Part shown: positions 53,229 through 63,242 of the stretch, piece by piece
How positions within the stretch are numbered: the first letter of the stretch is position 1
Layout: each line of letters starts with the position of its first letter
Notes under the pieces: generated by a model
The model's input: the letters and a program-made list of their open reading frames with translations, nothing else
What the model was told of the DNA's origin: nothing
Databases searched by the model: none
Position numbers and translations under genes: made by a program
DNA from: an uncultured Mycoplasmatota bacterium
Lineage (GTDB): Bacteria > Bacillota_I > Bacilli_A > RF39 > UBA660
Reading direction: 5' to 3'
Length of the DNA stretch: 64,000 nucleotides
NCBI GenBank assembly: GCA_900557185.1
Contig: USRP01000001.1
Span: 1-64,000, forward strand

Positions 53229-56200
53229 ATGAAGAAAGTTTTTAAAACAATGATTTCTGGCTTTTTATGTACTTTACTATTATCTCTTAGTTTAATTCCT
53301 CCTTATGTACCAAAAGTAAGTGCAGCAGAATATCCAATATATGGAGTTGTTAATTTTAGAACGAAAGATTGTAATACCAATACGTTGTACACAAGAGAAA
53401 GTGGAGAACAGGGTTATACCAATGGTTGTTATGGTGCCGATGCAGCTTTTTTAGGAATTGAAAATGGTATGGTAAAATTTAAAATGTCCGGTGTGATTGG
53501 ATATGTAAATCCAAACGATGTAGAAATACGTAATATGGATCCAGAAACAATTACTACTTATATTTCAAATTATCGTGTTAAGAATGGTGAACTACAACAT
53601 GTTATACAGTTAGATGTAAACAATTATAAATCTGGTAATGTGATTACAATTGGACGAGCACCTAGTAATTTAAGTGATGGTACTTACTATAGTTATGATG
53701 GTATTTATTTTTATCCAGATACATTAGATGGATTTAAAATGATGATCGATGATTATAAAGGTGGAACAAGTTATCGTGCAGCGAATGCGAATCAACCATA
53801 TTATAATTATTATCAATATTTACCAACTAGAACAATTAGTAACTATACAAGTGAAGATTTAAAAGTTGATTTTTCAAGTTATACAAGTAAAATGACAGGA
53901 TATCCAGCTAAAGAAAATGAATCGCAACTTTATGGGGAACATGTATCATTTATAGAATATCAAAACGAGTATGGTGTCAATGCAATGATGGCTTTAGGAC
54001 TTGCGAAAAATGAAAGTGCAATGGGAAAAAGTCAGATAGCATACAATAAGAATAATTTGTTTGGAATTGCTGTTTATGATAGTAATACTGGAGCAGGTAA
54101 GTCATTTGCAACTGTACGTGAGAGTATTCGTTATTTTGATAAGAATTTGATTTCTGAAGGATATTTGGATCCAAAAGATGCAGGTGGAAGATATCATGGT
54201 GGACACTTTGGAAATAAAGGTGCTGGATTTAGTGTAAAATATGCATCTGATCCATATTGGGGAGATAAAGAAGCATCTTATTATTATAATTTTGATAAAG
54301 CTTATGGAAACCAAGATTATAATAAATATACAATAGGTATTAAAGGAACAAATGGAAATTATAATATTAAAAAAGAACCTACTACTTCTTCTGTTTCTCT
54401 ATATCAGACAACGAAAAATAGAAATGTACCATTTGTTATTTTAGATACAATTACAAATAATGAAGGAACTTGGTTTAAGATTCAAACAGATCCAACCTTA
54501 GTACCAGGAAGAAATAGTATTTTACAAGATAATGGTGCTTATGATTTTAATAATAACTATGGATATATTCATTCTAGTATTATTACTTATATTAGTTATG
54601 GAAATGGAATGAAAAATCGATATACGATTGATTTTAATCCAAATGGAGGAAGATTTATCGATGGAGAGACTTCTACGAAAAGATTAACTGTAGAAGAATA
54701 TGTAACGCCAGAACTTGCCAATCCTGTGAGAGATGGTTATACATTTGCTGGATGGGATCAAACAGTAATGCCAGCTCAATCTAATAAAACTTATACGGCT
54801 GTATGGAAGAGTAATAATCCACAGAAATATACGATTACTTTTGATGCGAATGGTGGAACATTTGAAGATGGCAGCATGACAAAAACACAAACATTAGAAG
54901 AAGGAAGTAGACCATCAGAGCCAAAATCACCAACAAAGAATGGTTATACATTTGTTGATTGGGATAGTGAAATATCTTTAGTAACTGGAAATAAAACATA
55001 TAAAGCAGTTTGGGAAAAAGTATTAGAAAAATACAATATTACCTTTGATGCCAATGGTGGTAAATTTAACGATAATAAAGAGACAAAAACAGTTGTTACA
55101 ACGGAAGGACAAAAGCCACAGGTGCCAGAGAATCCAACTAAGGATGGTTATATTTTTATCGGATGGGATAAAGAAATTACGGAGGCAACTGCAAATACGA
55201 CATATACGGCTGTTTGGGAAAAAGACAAAGCAACATACCAAATTACATTTGACGCCAATGGTGGAACATTTGAAGATGGTAAAGATAAACAAGTAGTAGA
55301 TACATTAGAAGGTAATATTCCAGAAGAGCCAAAAGCACCAACGAGAAATGGTTATAAATTTACTGGTTGGGATAAGGAAATAGTTGCTGCTGATGGTAAT
55401 ACCACTTATAAAGCACAATGGCAAAAAGTAAAGACATATGCGATTACATTTGATGCAGATGGTGGAGTATTTGAAAATGGAAAAGATAAAATAACAATCA
55501 ACGTAGAAGAAAATACAAAACCTTCTGTAAGTCATCCAACGAAAGATGGTTATATATTCCAAGGATGGGATAAAGAAATTACGAATGCGACAGAAGATAC
55601 AACGTATAAAGCAATTTGGAAAGAATTAACTTTGGATGATTTAGAAGAGAGAAATGGTTTGTTCTATATCGATTCTCTCACTGAGAAAGATGGAAAATTA
55701 AAATTGAAAGGGTATAATACAATTGAAGGTATCAATAATACATTAGATACGGATATTGATTATACATTAGTCTTCGAAGATGTAAATACTAAGAAAGAAG
55801 TATTATCACAGAGTGCGAAGAGAATTACAGATTCTAAAGAACATCCATTCCCAATTTATAGTGTTGATGGAAAAGATTATACATATGCTTGGTTTGAGAT
55901 GGATATTGATGTAAGTAAATTACCAGCAGGAAATTATACTATGTATATGGTAGCGAATACAGATCAATATTATTCTAAGAAAGTTGTGAATAATCTAACG
56001 AATAGTAAGCAGGATGCTTCTTATGTACAAGATGAGAAAAATATTATTATTCGCAATAATTATAACTATGAAAACAGTCCAATCGAGTTATTAGTACGTA
56101 GTGCTAATGAGATGGATGTTCAGAAGAATGTAGGAACTTATTATAATCAATTTGATACTTATACAACATTTGAATTTACGAATGATAATTTATTACATAT

Positions 56201-56591
56201 GAGAGGATTATCTTATTCATATGGTATGGATTTAAGTAATCGTGGTACAACGACAAGAAAAGTATTATTTGAAAATCAAGAGAACTATAAAATCTATTCT
56301 AAAGATTTAGGATATATCACAACTGGTGATTATATTGCACCATTACCAGAAGATGATCATCTAGGAAAAGATCGTGCTTGGTATGATCAGAAAGTAAATT
56401 TAGGTGATATACCAAAAGGTACTTATGTTTTATATACGACAACTACTTCACAAGGTAAAACAGATATATCAGAAATGACAGAAAAAATGGGAAGGACGTT
56501 AGATGATGTTGTAAAAACTATCAATGGTAAACGTTATTCATTCCGCATTAATTATCAACAGAATAGTAGAATAGAAATGGTAGTAGAATAA
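53229..56591 (+). CDS. Secreted glucosaminidase with five InlB-type B-repeats
   Basis: 1120 residues. Signal peptide (cleavage near SAA-EYP, ~35), two SH3-like segments, an endo-beta-N-acetylglucosaminidase (GH73-like) domain about 235-370 with the catalytic Glu in AKNESAMG, then five Listeria-Bacteroides/InlB B-repeats (about 465-800, each ending in Y(T/K)A.W), and a C-terminal beta region (800-1120). No LPXTG, SLH or membrane anchor. Cleaves peptidoglycan, probably at the cell surface. GGGGAGGGATTAC sets the ATG at 53229. Confidence 0.88.
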   Translation: MKKVFKTMISGFLCTLLLSLSLIPPYVPKVSAAEYPIYGVVNFRTKDCNTNTLYTRESGEQGYTNGCYGADAAFLGIENGMVKFKMSGVIGYVNPNDVEIRNMDPETITTYISNYRVKNGELQHVIQLDVNNYKSGNVITIGRAPSNLSDGTYYSYDGIYFYPDTLDGFKMMIDDYKGGTSYRAANANQPYYNYYQYLPTRTISNYTSEDLKVDFSSYTSKMTGYPAKENESQLYGEHVSFIEYQNEYGVNAMMALGLAKNESAMGKSQIAYNKNNLFGIAVYDSNTGAGKSFATVRESIRYFDKNLISEGYLDPKDAGGRYHGGHFGNKGAGFSVKYASDPYWGDKEASYYYNFDKAYGNQDYNKYTIGIKGTNGNYNIKKEPTTSSVSLYQTTKNRNVPFVILDTITNNEGTWFKIQTDPTLVPGRNSILQDNGAYDFNNNYGYIHSSIITYISYGNGMKNRYTIDFNPNGGRFIDGETSTKRLTVEEYVTPELANPVRDGYTFAGWDQTVMPAQSNKTYTAVWKSNNPQKYTITFDANGGTFEDGSMTKTQTLEEGSRPSEPKSPTKNGYTFVDWDSEISLVTGNKTYKAVWEKVLEKYNITFDANGGKFNDNKETKTVVTTEGQKPQVPENPTKDGYIFIGWDKEITEATANTTYTAVWEKDKATYQITFDANGGTFEDGKDKQVVDTLEGNIPEEPKAPTRNGYKFTGWDKEIVAADGNTTYKAQWQKVKTYAITFDADGGVFENGKDKITINVEENTKPSVSHPTKDGYIFQGWDKEITNATEDTTYKAIWKELTLDDLEERNGLFYIDSLTEKDGKLKLKGYNTIEGINNTLDTDIDYTLVFEDVNTKKEVLSQSAKRITDSKEHPFPIYSVDGKDYTYAWFEMDIDVSKLPAGNYTMYMVANTDQYYSKKVVNNLTNSKQDASYVQDEKNIIIRNNYNYENSPIELLVRSANEMDVQKNVGTYYNQFDTYTTFEFTNDNLLHMRGLSYSYGMDLSNRGTTTRKVLFENQENYKIYSKDLGYITTGDYIAPLPEDDHLGKDRAWYDQKVNLGDIPKGTYVLYTTTTSQGKTDISEMTEKMGRTLDDVVKTINGKRYSFRINYQQNSRIEMVVE
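54619..55625 (+). repeat. Five tandem InlB B-repeat coding units
   Basis: Units of about 200 bp, each encoding ITFDANGGTFEDG-like sequence, GYxFxGWD and TYKAxW. They differ enough at DNA level to look old. Confidence 0.8.
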
Positions 56592-56623
56592 AAGATACTT
56601 CAATCATGGAAGTATCTTTTTTT
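56590..56623 (+). terminator. Terminator of the glucosaminidase gene
   Basis: AAAAGATACTTC/GAAGTATCTTTT with loop AATCATG and T7. Confidence 0.85.
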
Positions 56624-56647
56624 GGGTATGAAAAAAGGATGAGTTAA

Positions 56648-58747
56648 TCATTCATCTTCATCATCCTTTTTCAAATTAACAATTGTAACTATAATTGTAT
56701 CACAGGTTGTAACTTTCGCTCCTGATGCTACTGAACTACTACATATTGCGCCATTTGTACTATTTCCATTTGGACAAGCTGTCACATAATTTGGAACAAT
56801 ATTTAAATATTTATTATTACTTGTTGCTTTAATCATAGCAAATGTTTGCGTACCTGTACTACCAGCACCTCCTAAGATGAATGTATATGGAGTACAAATT
56901 GGTCCTGGATTAGGAGAAGGATTTATTGGCGTATTTGATGTGTTTCCACCATTGTTATTACTACTACTATTTCCTCCACCTGTACTTGCAGTAGGTCTTT
57001 TTCCGTTACTGACGGTTAAGATCACACTTGTTCCATCAGATACTTCACTTCCTGCTGTCTTATTTTGATTGATAACTGTATCTTTTGTTTTGGTTGAATA
57101 GGCATAATTGAATGTACAACTAAGTCCATTGTTTTCACATGTTTTCTTCGCATCACTTCTTGTCATTCCAATGAAATTAGGAATACTTCTTTTCTTACCA
57201 AGTGATACTACAACTGTAATTGTTTCTGTTTGACTTAATGTCTGTCCTGGTTTTTTATCAACACTGATGATTTTTCCTTTTTCAATATCATCATTAAATT
57301 CTTCATTTAAAACAAATTGTAATCCATGTTCACTGGCGAATGTTCTAATTTTATCGACATCGTTATCTCCATAACTAATCATTTTTAAAGGCCCTTTAGA
57401 TGTAACAACATGAATCGTTGTACCTTCATCTACTGTATCACCTTTTTGAACACTAGCACGAATGACTTTTCCTGCTTTGACATTACTTGAGTATTCACTA
57501 CTATAATTAATTTTCATATGGTTTTGATTTGCCCATTTTTCAATTTCTTCTAATGACATTTTGGTAAAGTCAGGAGCTTTAATTTTCTTTCCTTTGGAAA
57601 CATATATCTTTACTGTCATTTCACTTTGTTTAATAACAGTACCTGCTTTTGGATCTGTTTTTATAACATGATCTTTTTTAACATCATCGTTATATTCATA
57701 GACAATATCGTATTTGATGCCATTTCTTTTTAACCATAAAGTCGCATCAAATTCTTCCATATTAGTAAGATCTTTTAATTTTACTGGTTCTAAATCTTCT
57801 TCTTTTCCTAATGAGAATTTTAGTTTTAATTCGTCACTACGTCTCATTTTCCCTGATTTATTTTGTTCAAATTCTTCATCTCGTTTGATATCATCTTTAA
57901 ATTCATAATCGATTGTGACATGGTCCATTTTGTTCTTTTTAATTACTTTGACAACTTCATCGATATTCCAACCAATCATATCAGGAATATTGACTTCTAA
58001 ATCGTAGTTTGGACCACCTGATACGACGACTTCCATCGATTTTACTTTTGATGTTAATGTATCTGGTTTGACACTTTGTTTCATGACTGTATTTTCTTTA
58101 AACTCATCACTGTACTCGTATTTCGTAGTAAGATTAATATTATGACTGTTGGCCCATTTCATCGCTTTAATGACTTGTTGATTTCTAAAGTCTAAGACAA
58201 CTGATTTGGTAGGTAAGTTAATCACACTGGTTGTTACTAAAATATTAAAACCGATTGTCATAACTAATAATAACGAAGTAATGACATTCATAGTACGACG
58301 TCCACGTTCTTTTTTGACAAACATTCCAAGTCCAAATGAACCGGTTACTATGAGAAGTAAAATACTATTAATAATTAAAAATAATTGATTTTTCTCATCA
58401 GCCATATAGATGATATTATAAGCTAAGTAGCACGTTTCTAATACCATTGTAATAAATAGTAAAAAAGCAGATAAGAAATTGGATTTATAAGTTGTATTTT
58501 TTGTTTCTTTTCTAACACGTTCTAATTCTTGTTTGACTTTTTCTTTTTGTTCTTCTTTTTCTTTTTGTTTTATCATTGCTTTTGGATGATCAATTTCTCG
58601 TTGAAAGATATTAGATTCTACTTTTTCTTCTTGTGGTTGTTCCTGTTCAATCTCATCTGTGGTCAGAGAATTGAAAAGCGTATCTACTTCAATTTCATCT
58701 TGCAATTGTTCTAGTTCATCGATTTTCTTTTTCTTCTTTTTTGCCAT
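56648..58747 (-). CDS. Membrane protein with six PASTA repeats and no kinase domain
   Basis: 699 residues. A charged Lys/Glu-rich cytoplasmic N-terminus (1-85), three membrane spans (about 87-112, 118-140, 148-172), then six PASTA-like repeats (about 180-585, each ending VVSxG, VTSKG or TVSNG), a Gly/Ser/Asn/Pro linker and a C-terminal Cys-containing domain (CTPYTF, TACPNGNSTNGAICSS). PASTA domains bind muropeptides or penicillins, normally in PrkC/PBP2x. Here the kinase is absent, so it could be a peptidoglycan sensor or scaffold. Acidic tail DDEDE. Confidence 0.82.
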   Translation of the reverse strand: MAKKKKKKIDELEQLQDEIEVDTLFNSLTTDEIEQEQPQEEKVESNIFQREIDHPKAMIKQKEKEEQKEKVKQELERVRKETKNTTYKSNFLSAFLLFITMVLETCYLAYNIIYMADEKNQLFLIINSILLLIVTGSFGLGMFVKKERGRRTMNVITSLLLVMTIGFNILVTTSVINLPTKSVVLDFRNQQVIKAMKWANSHNINLTTKYEYSDEFKENTVMKQSVKPDTLTSKVKSMEVVVSGGPNYDLEVNIPDMIGWNIDEVVKVIKKNKMDHVTIDYEFKDDIKRDEEFEQNKSGKMRRSDELKLKFSLGKEEDLEPVKLKDLTNMEEFDATLWLKRNGIKYDIVYEYNDDVKKDHVIKTDPKAGTVIKQSEMTVKIYVSKGKKIKAPDFTKMSLEEIEKWANQNHMKINYSSEYSSNVKAGKVIRASVQKGDTVDEGTTIHVVTSKGPLKMISYGDNDVDKIRTFASEHGLQFVLNEEFNDDIEKGKIISVDKKPGQTLSQTETITVVVSLGKKRSIPNFIGMTRSDAKKTCENNGLSCTFNYAYSTKTKDTVINQNKTAGSEVSDGTSVILTVSNGKRPTASTGGGNSSSNNNGGNTSNTPINPSPNPGPICTPYTFILGGAGSTGTQTFAMIKATSNNKYLNIVPNYVTACPNGNSTNGAICSSSVASGAKVTTCDTIIVTIVNLKKDDEDE

Positions 58748-58843
58748 CCATACACCTTCTATCTATATTACATATATTCTTATATCATTATACTATAAAC
58801 AGCCTTTGAAAAGAAATAGGAAGAGAAGGAAGTGGACAAACAC

Positions 58844-58872
58844 TTGACAATCTATTTTTTCTGTGTTATGAT
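58844..58872 (+). promoter_or_regulatory. Promoter of the 58904 gene
   Basis: TTGACA (58844-58849), 17-nt spacer, TATGAT (58867-58872) with an extended TGT. Confidence 0.8.
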
Positions 58873-58903
58873 AATCAACTATTTCATGTGAGGGGGGATT
58901 TAT

Positions 58904-59854
58904 ATGAATAGTAATCAAGGACAATATAATGAAATGAAGCAATTTTTTGATGCGATTAGAAAAGGAATGGAAAAAAAGCCACAAGAAGAAATTGATCTTC
59001 GTTTTATCATGGCACAATTAAATAAATATGGAATTTCAAATGCCGGAGAAGAAATTTCTTATCCAGTATTAAATCGTTCTGATATTTTTGAGGAGTTTGC
59101 TGATCAGCAGTTTTATTTATCAAAGGGCACTTGTTTTCCACCATATATTGAGTTTTCTATTCATGATAAGAATGACCCACATCATAAAGCTCGTAATTAT
59201 GAAATTATTATTCCAGCTAAAGCAGAAAGTTGCGATATGATTTCAGTATTACTAATTGACTTTTTATTAGAACATCAAATTCCAGCAGAAGTAAAGGCTA
59301 GCACGCATCATACAAATGCGAATATTCGTGTATTTATAGAAACCGAACAAATGGCTAAAGCTGTTCGTAAATACTGTTTACGTCAACCATTAATCTATTG
59401 TAATATTCAAAAAACAAATCCATTTATTAAAAGATTTGCTAAAGAGAATGAACAGAAAGATACAGCATTTGGTATTCAGAAAAATCCTTATGGAGCAGGA
59501 ATGGAAAGTATTGAATATATTGCGGTATTAATTACTGAATATGTAGAATCAGCTCGTATGCATGATCGCATTGATTTTGTGACAGTAGATAAATTTATGT
59601 CGTCATTAAAGAAACGAGTTGATTTATATCGTGATACAGATCCTAAAAAACAAATGAGTAAAAGTTTATTAGATGTATATAATAAAGCCAAGCAAGAACA
59701 TAAAGAACAAGTTGAAATTAGAAATGTATTAACAAAAGAGAAGAAACATGATGAGTCAAAATTAAAACCATACTCATATTATAATCATGAAAGTATGAAA
59801 GAGAGAAATCATATGATGAGTAAGGAATATGTAAAAAATGTTTATCTAGGGTAA
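58904..59854 (+). CDS. Hypothetical protein, unknown
   Basis: 316 residues, soluble. The middle part (YLSKGTCFPPYIEFSIHD, NYEIIIPAKAESCDMISVLLIDFLLEH, KASTHHTNANIRVFIETEQ) has an alternating alpha/beta look; the C-terminus is charged and helical. No catalytic motif or family I recognise. AGGGGGGAT precedes the ATG. A terminator overlaps its 3' end. It lies before prfA. Confidence 0.65.
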   Translation: MNSNQGQYNEMKQFFDAIRKGMEKKPQEEIDLRFIMAQLNKYGISNAGEEISYPVLNRSDIFEEFADQQFYLSKGTCFPPYIEFSIHDKNDPHHKARNYEIIIPAKAESCDMISVLLIDFLLEHQIPAEVKASTHHTNANIRVFIETEQMAKAVRKYCLRQPLIYCNIQKTNPFIKRFAKENEQKDTAFGIQKNPYGAGMESIEYIAVLITEYVESARMHDRIDFVTVDKFMSSLKKRVDLYRDTDPKKQMSKSLLDVYNKAKQEHKEQVEIRNVLTKEKKHDESKLKPYSYYNHESMKERNHMMSKEYVKNVYLG

Positions 59855-59869
59855 GATAAACATTTTTAC
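59834..59869 (+). terminator. Terminator overlapping the 58904 stop
   Basis: AAAAATGTTTATC (59834-59846) pairs perfectly with GATAAACATTTTT (59855-59867). Confidence 0.75.
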
Positions 59870-59928
59870 TTGTGAAATTATAGATTTTATAGTATAATTT
59901 AGTGGAATTTAGTGAGGAGAGGATACGC

Positions 59929-60987
59929 ATGATTGAGAGATTAATGATGATTGAAAAACGTTATCTAGAGTTAAATGATGAGTTAATGAAACCAGAAATT
60001 ATCTCAAACGTAAAAGAAACGTTAAAAAGAACGAAAGAACAAGCAATGTTAAAAGATGCGTATGATGCATATCAAAAATACAAAGAATTAGATGCTGGTA
60101 TTTCCGATGCGAAAGAAATGCTTCATGATCCAGAACTTGGAGAAATGGCAAGAGAAGAATTAAATACATTGGAACAAGAGAAAGCAAGCTTAGAAAAAGA
60201 AATCGAAGTGATATTACTTCCAAAAGATCCAATGGATGGAAAGAATGTTATTGTCGAAATCCGTGGAGCTGCGGGAGGAGATGAAGCGAATATTTTTGCT
60301 GGTGACCTATTCCGTATGTATTCTAAATATGCTGAAAAAGAAGGATGGAGAATTGAAGTATTAGAAGAATATCCAAGTGAAATGGGTGGTTATTCTTTAA
60401 TTCAATTTATGGTAAAAGGTGAAAATGTATATTCTAAGTTAAAGTATGAGAGTGGAGCTCACCGTGTCCAAAGAGTACCACAAACAGAAACACAAGGAAG
60501 AGTTCATACTTCTACCGCCACTGTGCTTGTTATGCCAGAAGCCGATGAAGTCGATATCGAAATCAAAGATGCTGATTTAAAAGTTGACGTTTATCGTTCG
60601 AGTGGAGCAGGAGGACAACACGTTAATACGACTGATAGTGCTGTTCGTATGACTCATATTCCAACAGGAATTGTTGTTACTTGTCAAAATGAACGTAGTC
60701 AGATTAAAAACCGTGAAAAGGCATTACAAATGTTACGTGCTAGAGTTTATGAAGAAGAAGTGCGTAAGAAAGAAGAACAAGAAGGATTAGAACGTCGTAC
60801 AAAAATTGGTACTGGTGATCGTTCTGAGAAGATTAGAACTTATAATTATCCTCAAAATCGTGTCACTGACCACCGTATTGGTTTTACTTTAAAACAATTA
60901 GACCGTGTTATGGAAGGTGATTTAGAGGAAATCATTACGGCTTTAATTAATGCTGATCAAGAAAGAAAGTTAAAGGAAGCATTATAA
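59929..60987 (+). CDS. prfA: Peptide chain release factor 1
   Basis: 352 residues. The GGQ catalytic loop is in SSGAGGQHVNTTDSAVRMTH. The anticodon-like PxT region is VPQTETQGR. Recognises UAA/UAG. GAGGAGAGGATACGC sets the ATG at 59929. TATAAT at 59893-59898 with TTGTGA 17 nt before. Overlaps prmC by 1 nt. Confidence 0.96.
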   Translation: MIERLMMIEKRYLELNDELMKPEIISNVKETLKRTKEQAMLKDAYDAYQKYKELDAGISDAKEMLHDPELGEMAREELNTLEQEKASLEKEIEVILLPKDPMDGKNVIVEIRGAAGGDEANIFAGDLFRMYSKYAEKEGWRIEVLEEYPSEMGGYSLIQFMVKGENVYSKLKYESGAHRVQRVPQTETQGRVHTSTATVLVMPEADEVDIEIKDADLKVDVYRSSGAGGQHVNTTDSAVRMTHIPTGIVVTCQNERSQIKNREKALQMLRARVYEEEVRKKEEQEGLERRTKIGTGDRSEKIRTYNYPQNRVTDHRIGFTLKQLDRVMEGDLEEIITALINADQERKLKEAL

Positions 60988-61757
60988 TGAAAACAAAAGC
61001 TCAATTAAAAGAGCTCTTTTCTTCTCATGGGATATCTCTTTCATTATTGGATTATCTAGAAAAATATGGAGATTCTAATAAAAAAGAGGAACAAGTACAA
61101 GAGGTATTAAGAGGTGTTCCAATTCAATATGTAATTGGTAATGTTGATTTTTATCATGCCAATTTAGAAGTAAATCCTTCTGTCTTAATTCCTCGTTTTG
61201 AGACAGAAGAATTATGTGATAAAGTTATTCACATATTAAAATCATGGAAACAAGAAGAACTATCCATTGCTGATATTGGTACTGGTTCTGGATGTATTGC
61301 CATTACAATGAAACAAGTATTTCCTAAAGCCAAGGTAACAGGAGTAGATCTCTCTTTGGATGCTTTAGAAGTGGCTAAAAGAAATGGAATTCGAAATCAT
61401 GTCGATATATTGTGGCAATGTGGAGATTTATTACAACCATTAACAGGAAAATATGATTGTATTATTAGTAATCCACCTTATATTGACGAAGAAGATCCTG
61501 AAGTGATGAATCAAGTTCGTACTTATGAACCTCATATGGCTCTTTTTGCCGAAGAGAAAGGGTATGCGAACTATCACAAAATATTAACAGGAGTAAAACC
61601 ATATTTAAAAGAGCAATATTTGTTAGCGTTTGAAATTGGGTATCAACAAAAAGAACATCTAGGAACATATGCTAGAAAATTATTTCCTGAAGCAATGGTA
61701 TCAGTTGAAAAAGATTTATCAGGAAAAGATCGTTTTTTATTTATTTTAAAGAGGTAA
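60987..61757 (+). CDS. prmC: Protein-(glutamine-N5) methyltransferase PrmC
   Basis: 256 residues. N-terminal helical domain and SAM domain with IADIGTGSGCIAI and the NPPY motif (CIISNPPYIDEEDPEV). Methylates the Gln of the GGQ loop of release factors; its substrate gene is directly upstream. Starts in the TAATG junction with prfA. Confidence 0.95.
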   Translation: MKTKAQLKELFSSHGISLSLLDYLEKYGDSNKKEEQVQEVLRGVPIQYVIGNVDFYHANLEVNPSVLIPRFETEELCDKVIHILKSWKQEELSIADIGTGSGCIAITMKQVFPKAKVTGVDLSLDALEVAKRNGIRNHVDILWQCGDLLQPLTGKYDCIISNPPYIDEEDPEVMNQVRTYEPHMALFAEEKGYANYHKILTGVKPYLKEQYLLAFEIGYQQKEHLGTYARKLFPEAMVSVEKDLSGKDRFLFILKR

Positions 61758-61769
61758 GGAGTAGGTAGT

Positions 61770-63179
61770 ATGAAAAAAACAAAAATTATTTGTAGTATTG
61801 GACCAGCAAGTAATCCATACGACATATTTAAGAAAATGGTATTACATGGAATGAATGTTGCCCGTATTAATTTTTCTCATGCAACAAATGAAGAACGTGA
61901 AATTGTAGTTGCAAATACAAAGAGGGTAAATCAAGAATTAGGAACGCATGTCGCAGTACTTTACGATACAAAAGGGCCTGACTTTCGTACAGGTAAAGCA
62001 CAAGAAGGTGGTATTTCTTTAGAAGAAGGAAAACAAATCCGTATTGTAAAAGAAGATATCATTGGAACAGAAGAAGCATTTACAGTAAATTATAAAGATG
62101 CGTTAGATGATATCCATGTTGGGGCTCATATTCTATTAGAAGATGGATTAATGGAATTAGAAGTAATTAGTAAAGAAGAAGATGGACTTACTTGTGTAGT
62201 AATCAGTGGTGGAGTTTTATTAGATCGTAAAGGGGTAAATGTACCTGGTGTAAAATTAAATGTACCATTTATCAGTGATCAAGATCGTGAAGATATTATT
62301 TATGCATGTCAACATGGTGGAGATTATTTAGCACTTTCTTTTGTCGATGAAAAAGAAGATGTTTTACAAGTACGTGAAATTTTAAAAGAACAAGATCGTG
62401 AAGATATGTTAATTATTTCTAAAATAGAAAGTGAAACAGCAATTGATCATATTGATGATATTATCGAAGTAAGTGATGGAATTATGGTAGCACGTGGAGA
62501 TTTAGGAGTAGAAGTTCCAGTTGTGAATTTACCAATCTATCAAAAGACAATTGTAGAAAAATGTCGTGCGCAAGGTAAATTCTGTATTGTTGCAACAGAA
62601 ATGTTATCTAGTATGCAAAAGAATGCTAGACCAACACGTGCTGAAGTATCAGATATTGCCAATGCTGTCATCGATGGTACAGATGCAGTGATGTTAAGTG
62701 GTGAAACAACGACTGGAAAACATCCAATTGAAGCAGTGACTTATATGGCAAATGTTTGTGAAAATACAGAAAAATATTTACAATATCAAGATCGTATTCA
62801 AACTTCATTTCAATTAGATGTACCAGCAACGATTGCTAAAGGAGTTGTAGAAATTACGAATGATATTGATATTGAAGCAATTATTACAGCTACAATGACA
62901 GGTTATACAGCTCGTAATATTAGTAATTTAAGACCAAATACAATGATTATTGCAGCTTGTCCAGATGATGTGGTAGCTCGTAAATTATCCCTTAATTTTG
63001 GTGTTTATCCAACTGTTGTAGATTTATCTGGATCTACTGATGAGATTATTGAAAAGTGCTTGCAACAAGCAAAGAAACAATTTCAGTTAAAAGAGCGTTC
63101 ATATGTTGTTGTAACAGGTGGATTTCCAAATGATACAAAAAAACATCACACAAATTATTTAAAGATAGAAATGATTTAA
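61770..63179 (+). CDS. pyk: Pyruvate kinase
   Basis: 469 residues, the usual length without the extra C-terminal PEP-utiliser domain seen in some Bacilli. KTKIICSIGPASN at the start, MNVARINFSHA, the ISKIESETAIDHIDDII active-site strand, MVARGDLGVE and the MLSGETTTGKHP regions are present. Final glycolytic step, ADP + PEP to ATP + pyruvate. RBS AAGGAGTAGGTAGT. 12 nt after prmC. Confidence 0.96.
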   Translation: MKKTKIICSIGPASNPYDIFKKMVLHGMNVARINFSHATNEEREIVVANTKRVNQELGTHVAVLYDTKGPDFRTGKAQEGGISLEEGKQIRIVKEDIIGTEEAFTVNYKDALDDIHVGAHILLEDGLMELEVISKEEDGLTCVVISGGVLLDRKGVNVPGVKLNVPFISDQDREDIIYACQHGGDYLALSFVDEKEDVLQVREILKEQDREDMLIISKIESETAIDHIDDIIEVSDGIMVARGDLGVEVPVVNLPIYQKTIVEKCRAQGKFCIVATEMLSSMQKNARPTRAEVSDIANAVIDGTDAVMLSGETTTGKHPIEAVTYMANVCENTEKYLQYQDRIQTSFQLDVPATIAKGVVEITNDIDIEAIITATMTGYTARNISNLRPNTMIIAACPDDVVARKLSLNFGVYPTVVDLSGSTDEIIEKCLQQAKKQFQLKERSYVVVTGGFPNDTKKHHTNYLKIEMI

Positions 63180-63202
63180 GTTTGACAAATCATTTCTTTT
63201 TT
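63167..63202 (+). terminator. Terminator of pyk
   Basis: AGAAATGATTT (63167-63177) pairs with AAATCATTTCT (63187-63197), then T5; the 5' arm is in the last codons. Confidence 0.8.
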
Positions 63203-63210
63203 GTTAGTAT
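63182..63210 (+). promoter_or_regulatory. Promoter within the pyk terminator
   Basis: TTGACA (63182-63187), 17-nt spacer, TAGTAT (63205-63210). The -35 occupies the terminator loop. Confidence 0.6.
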
Positions 63211-63242
63211 ATTACCTACTTTGTAAAAAGAGGGGGAATACT

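Noticed and set aside
54619..55625. CRISPR-like array
   Set aside because: The repeats are coding InlB B-repeats without regular spacers.
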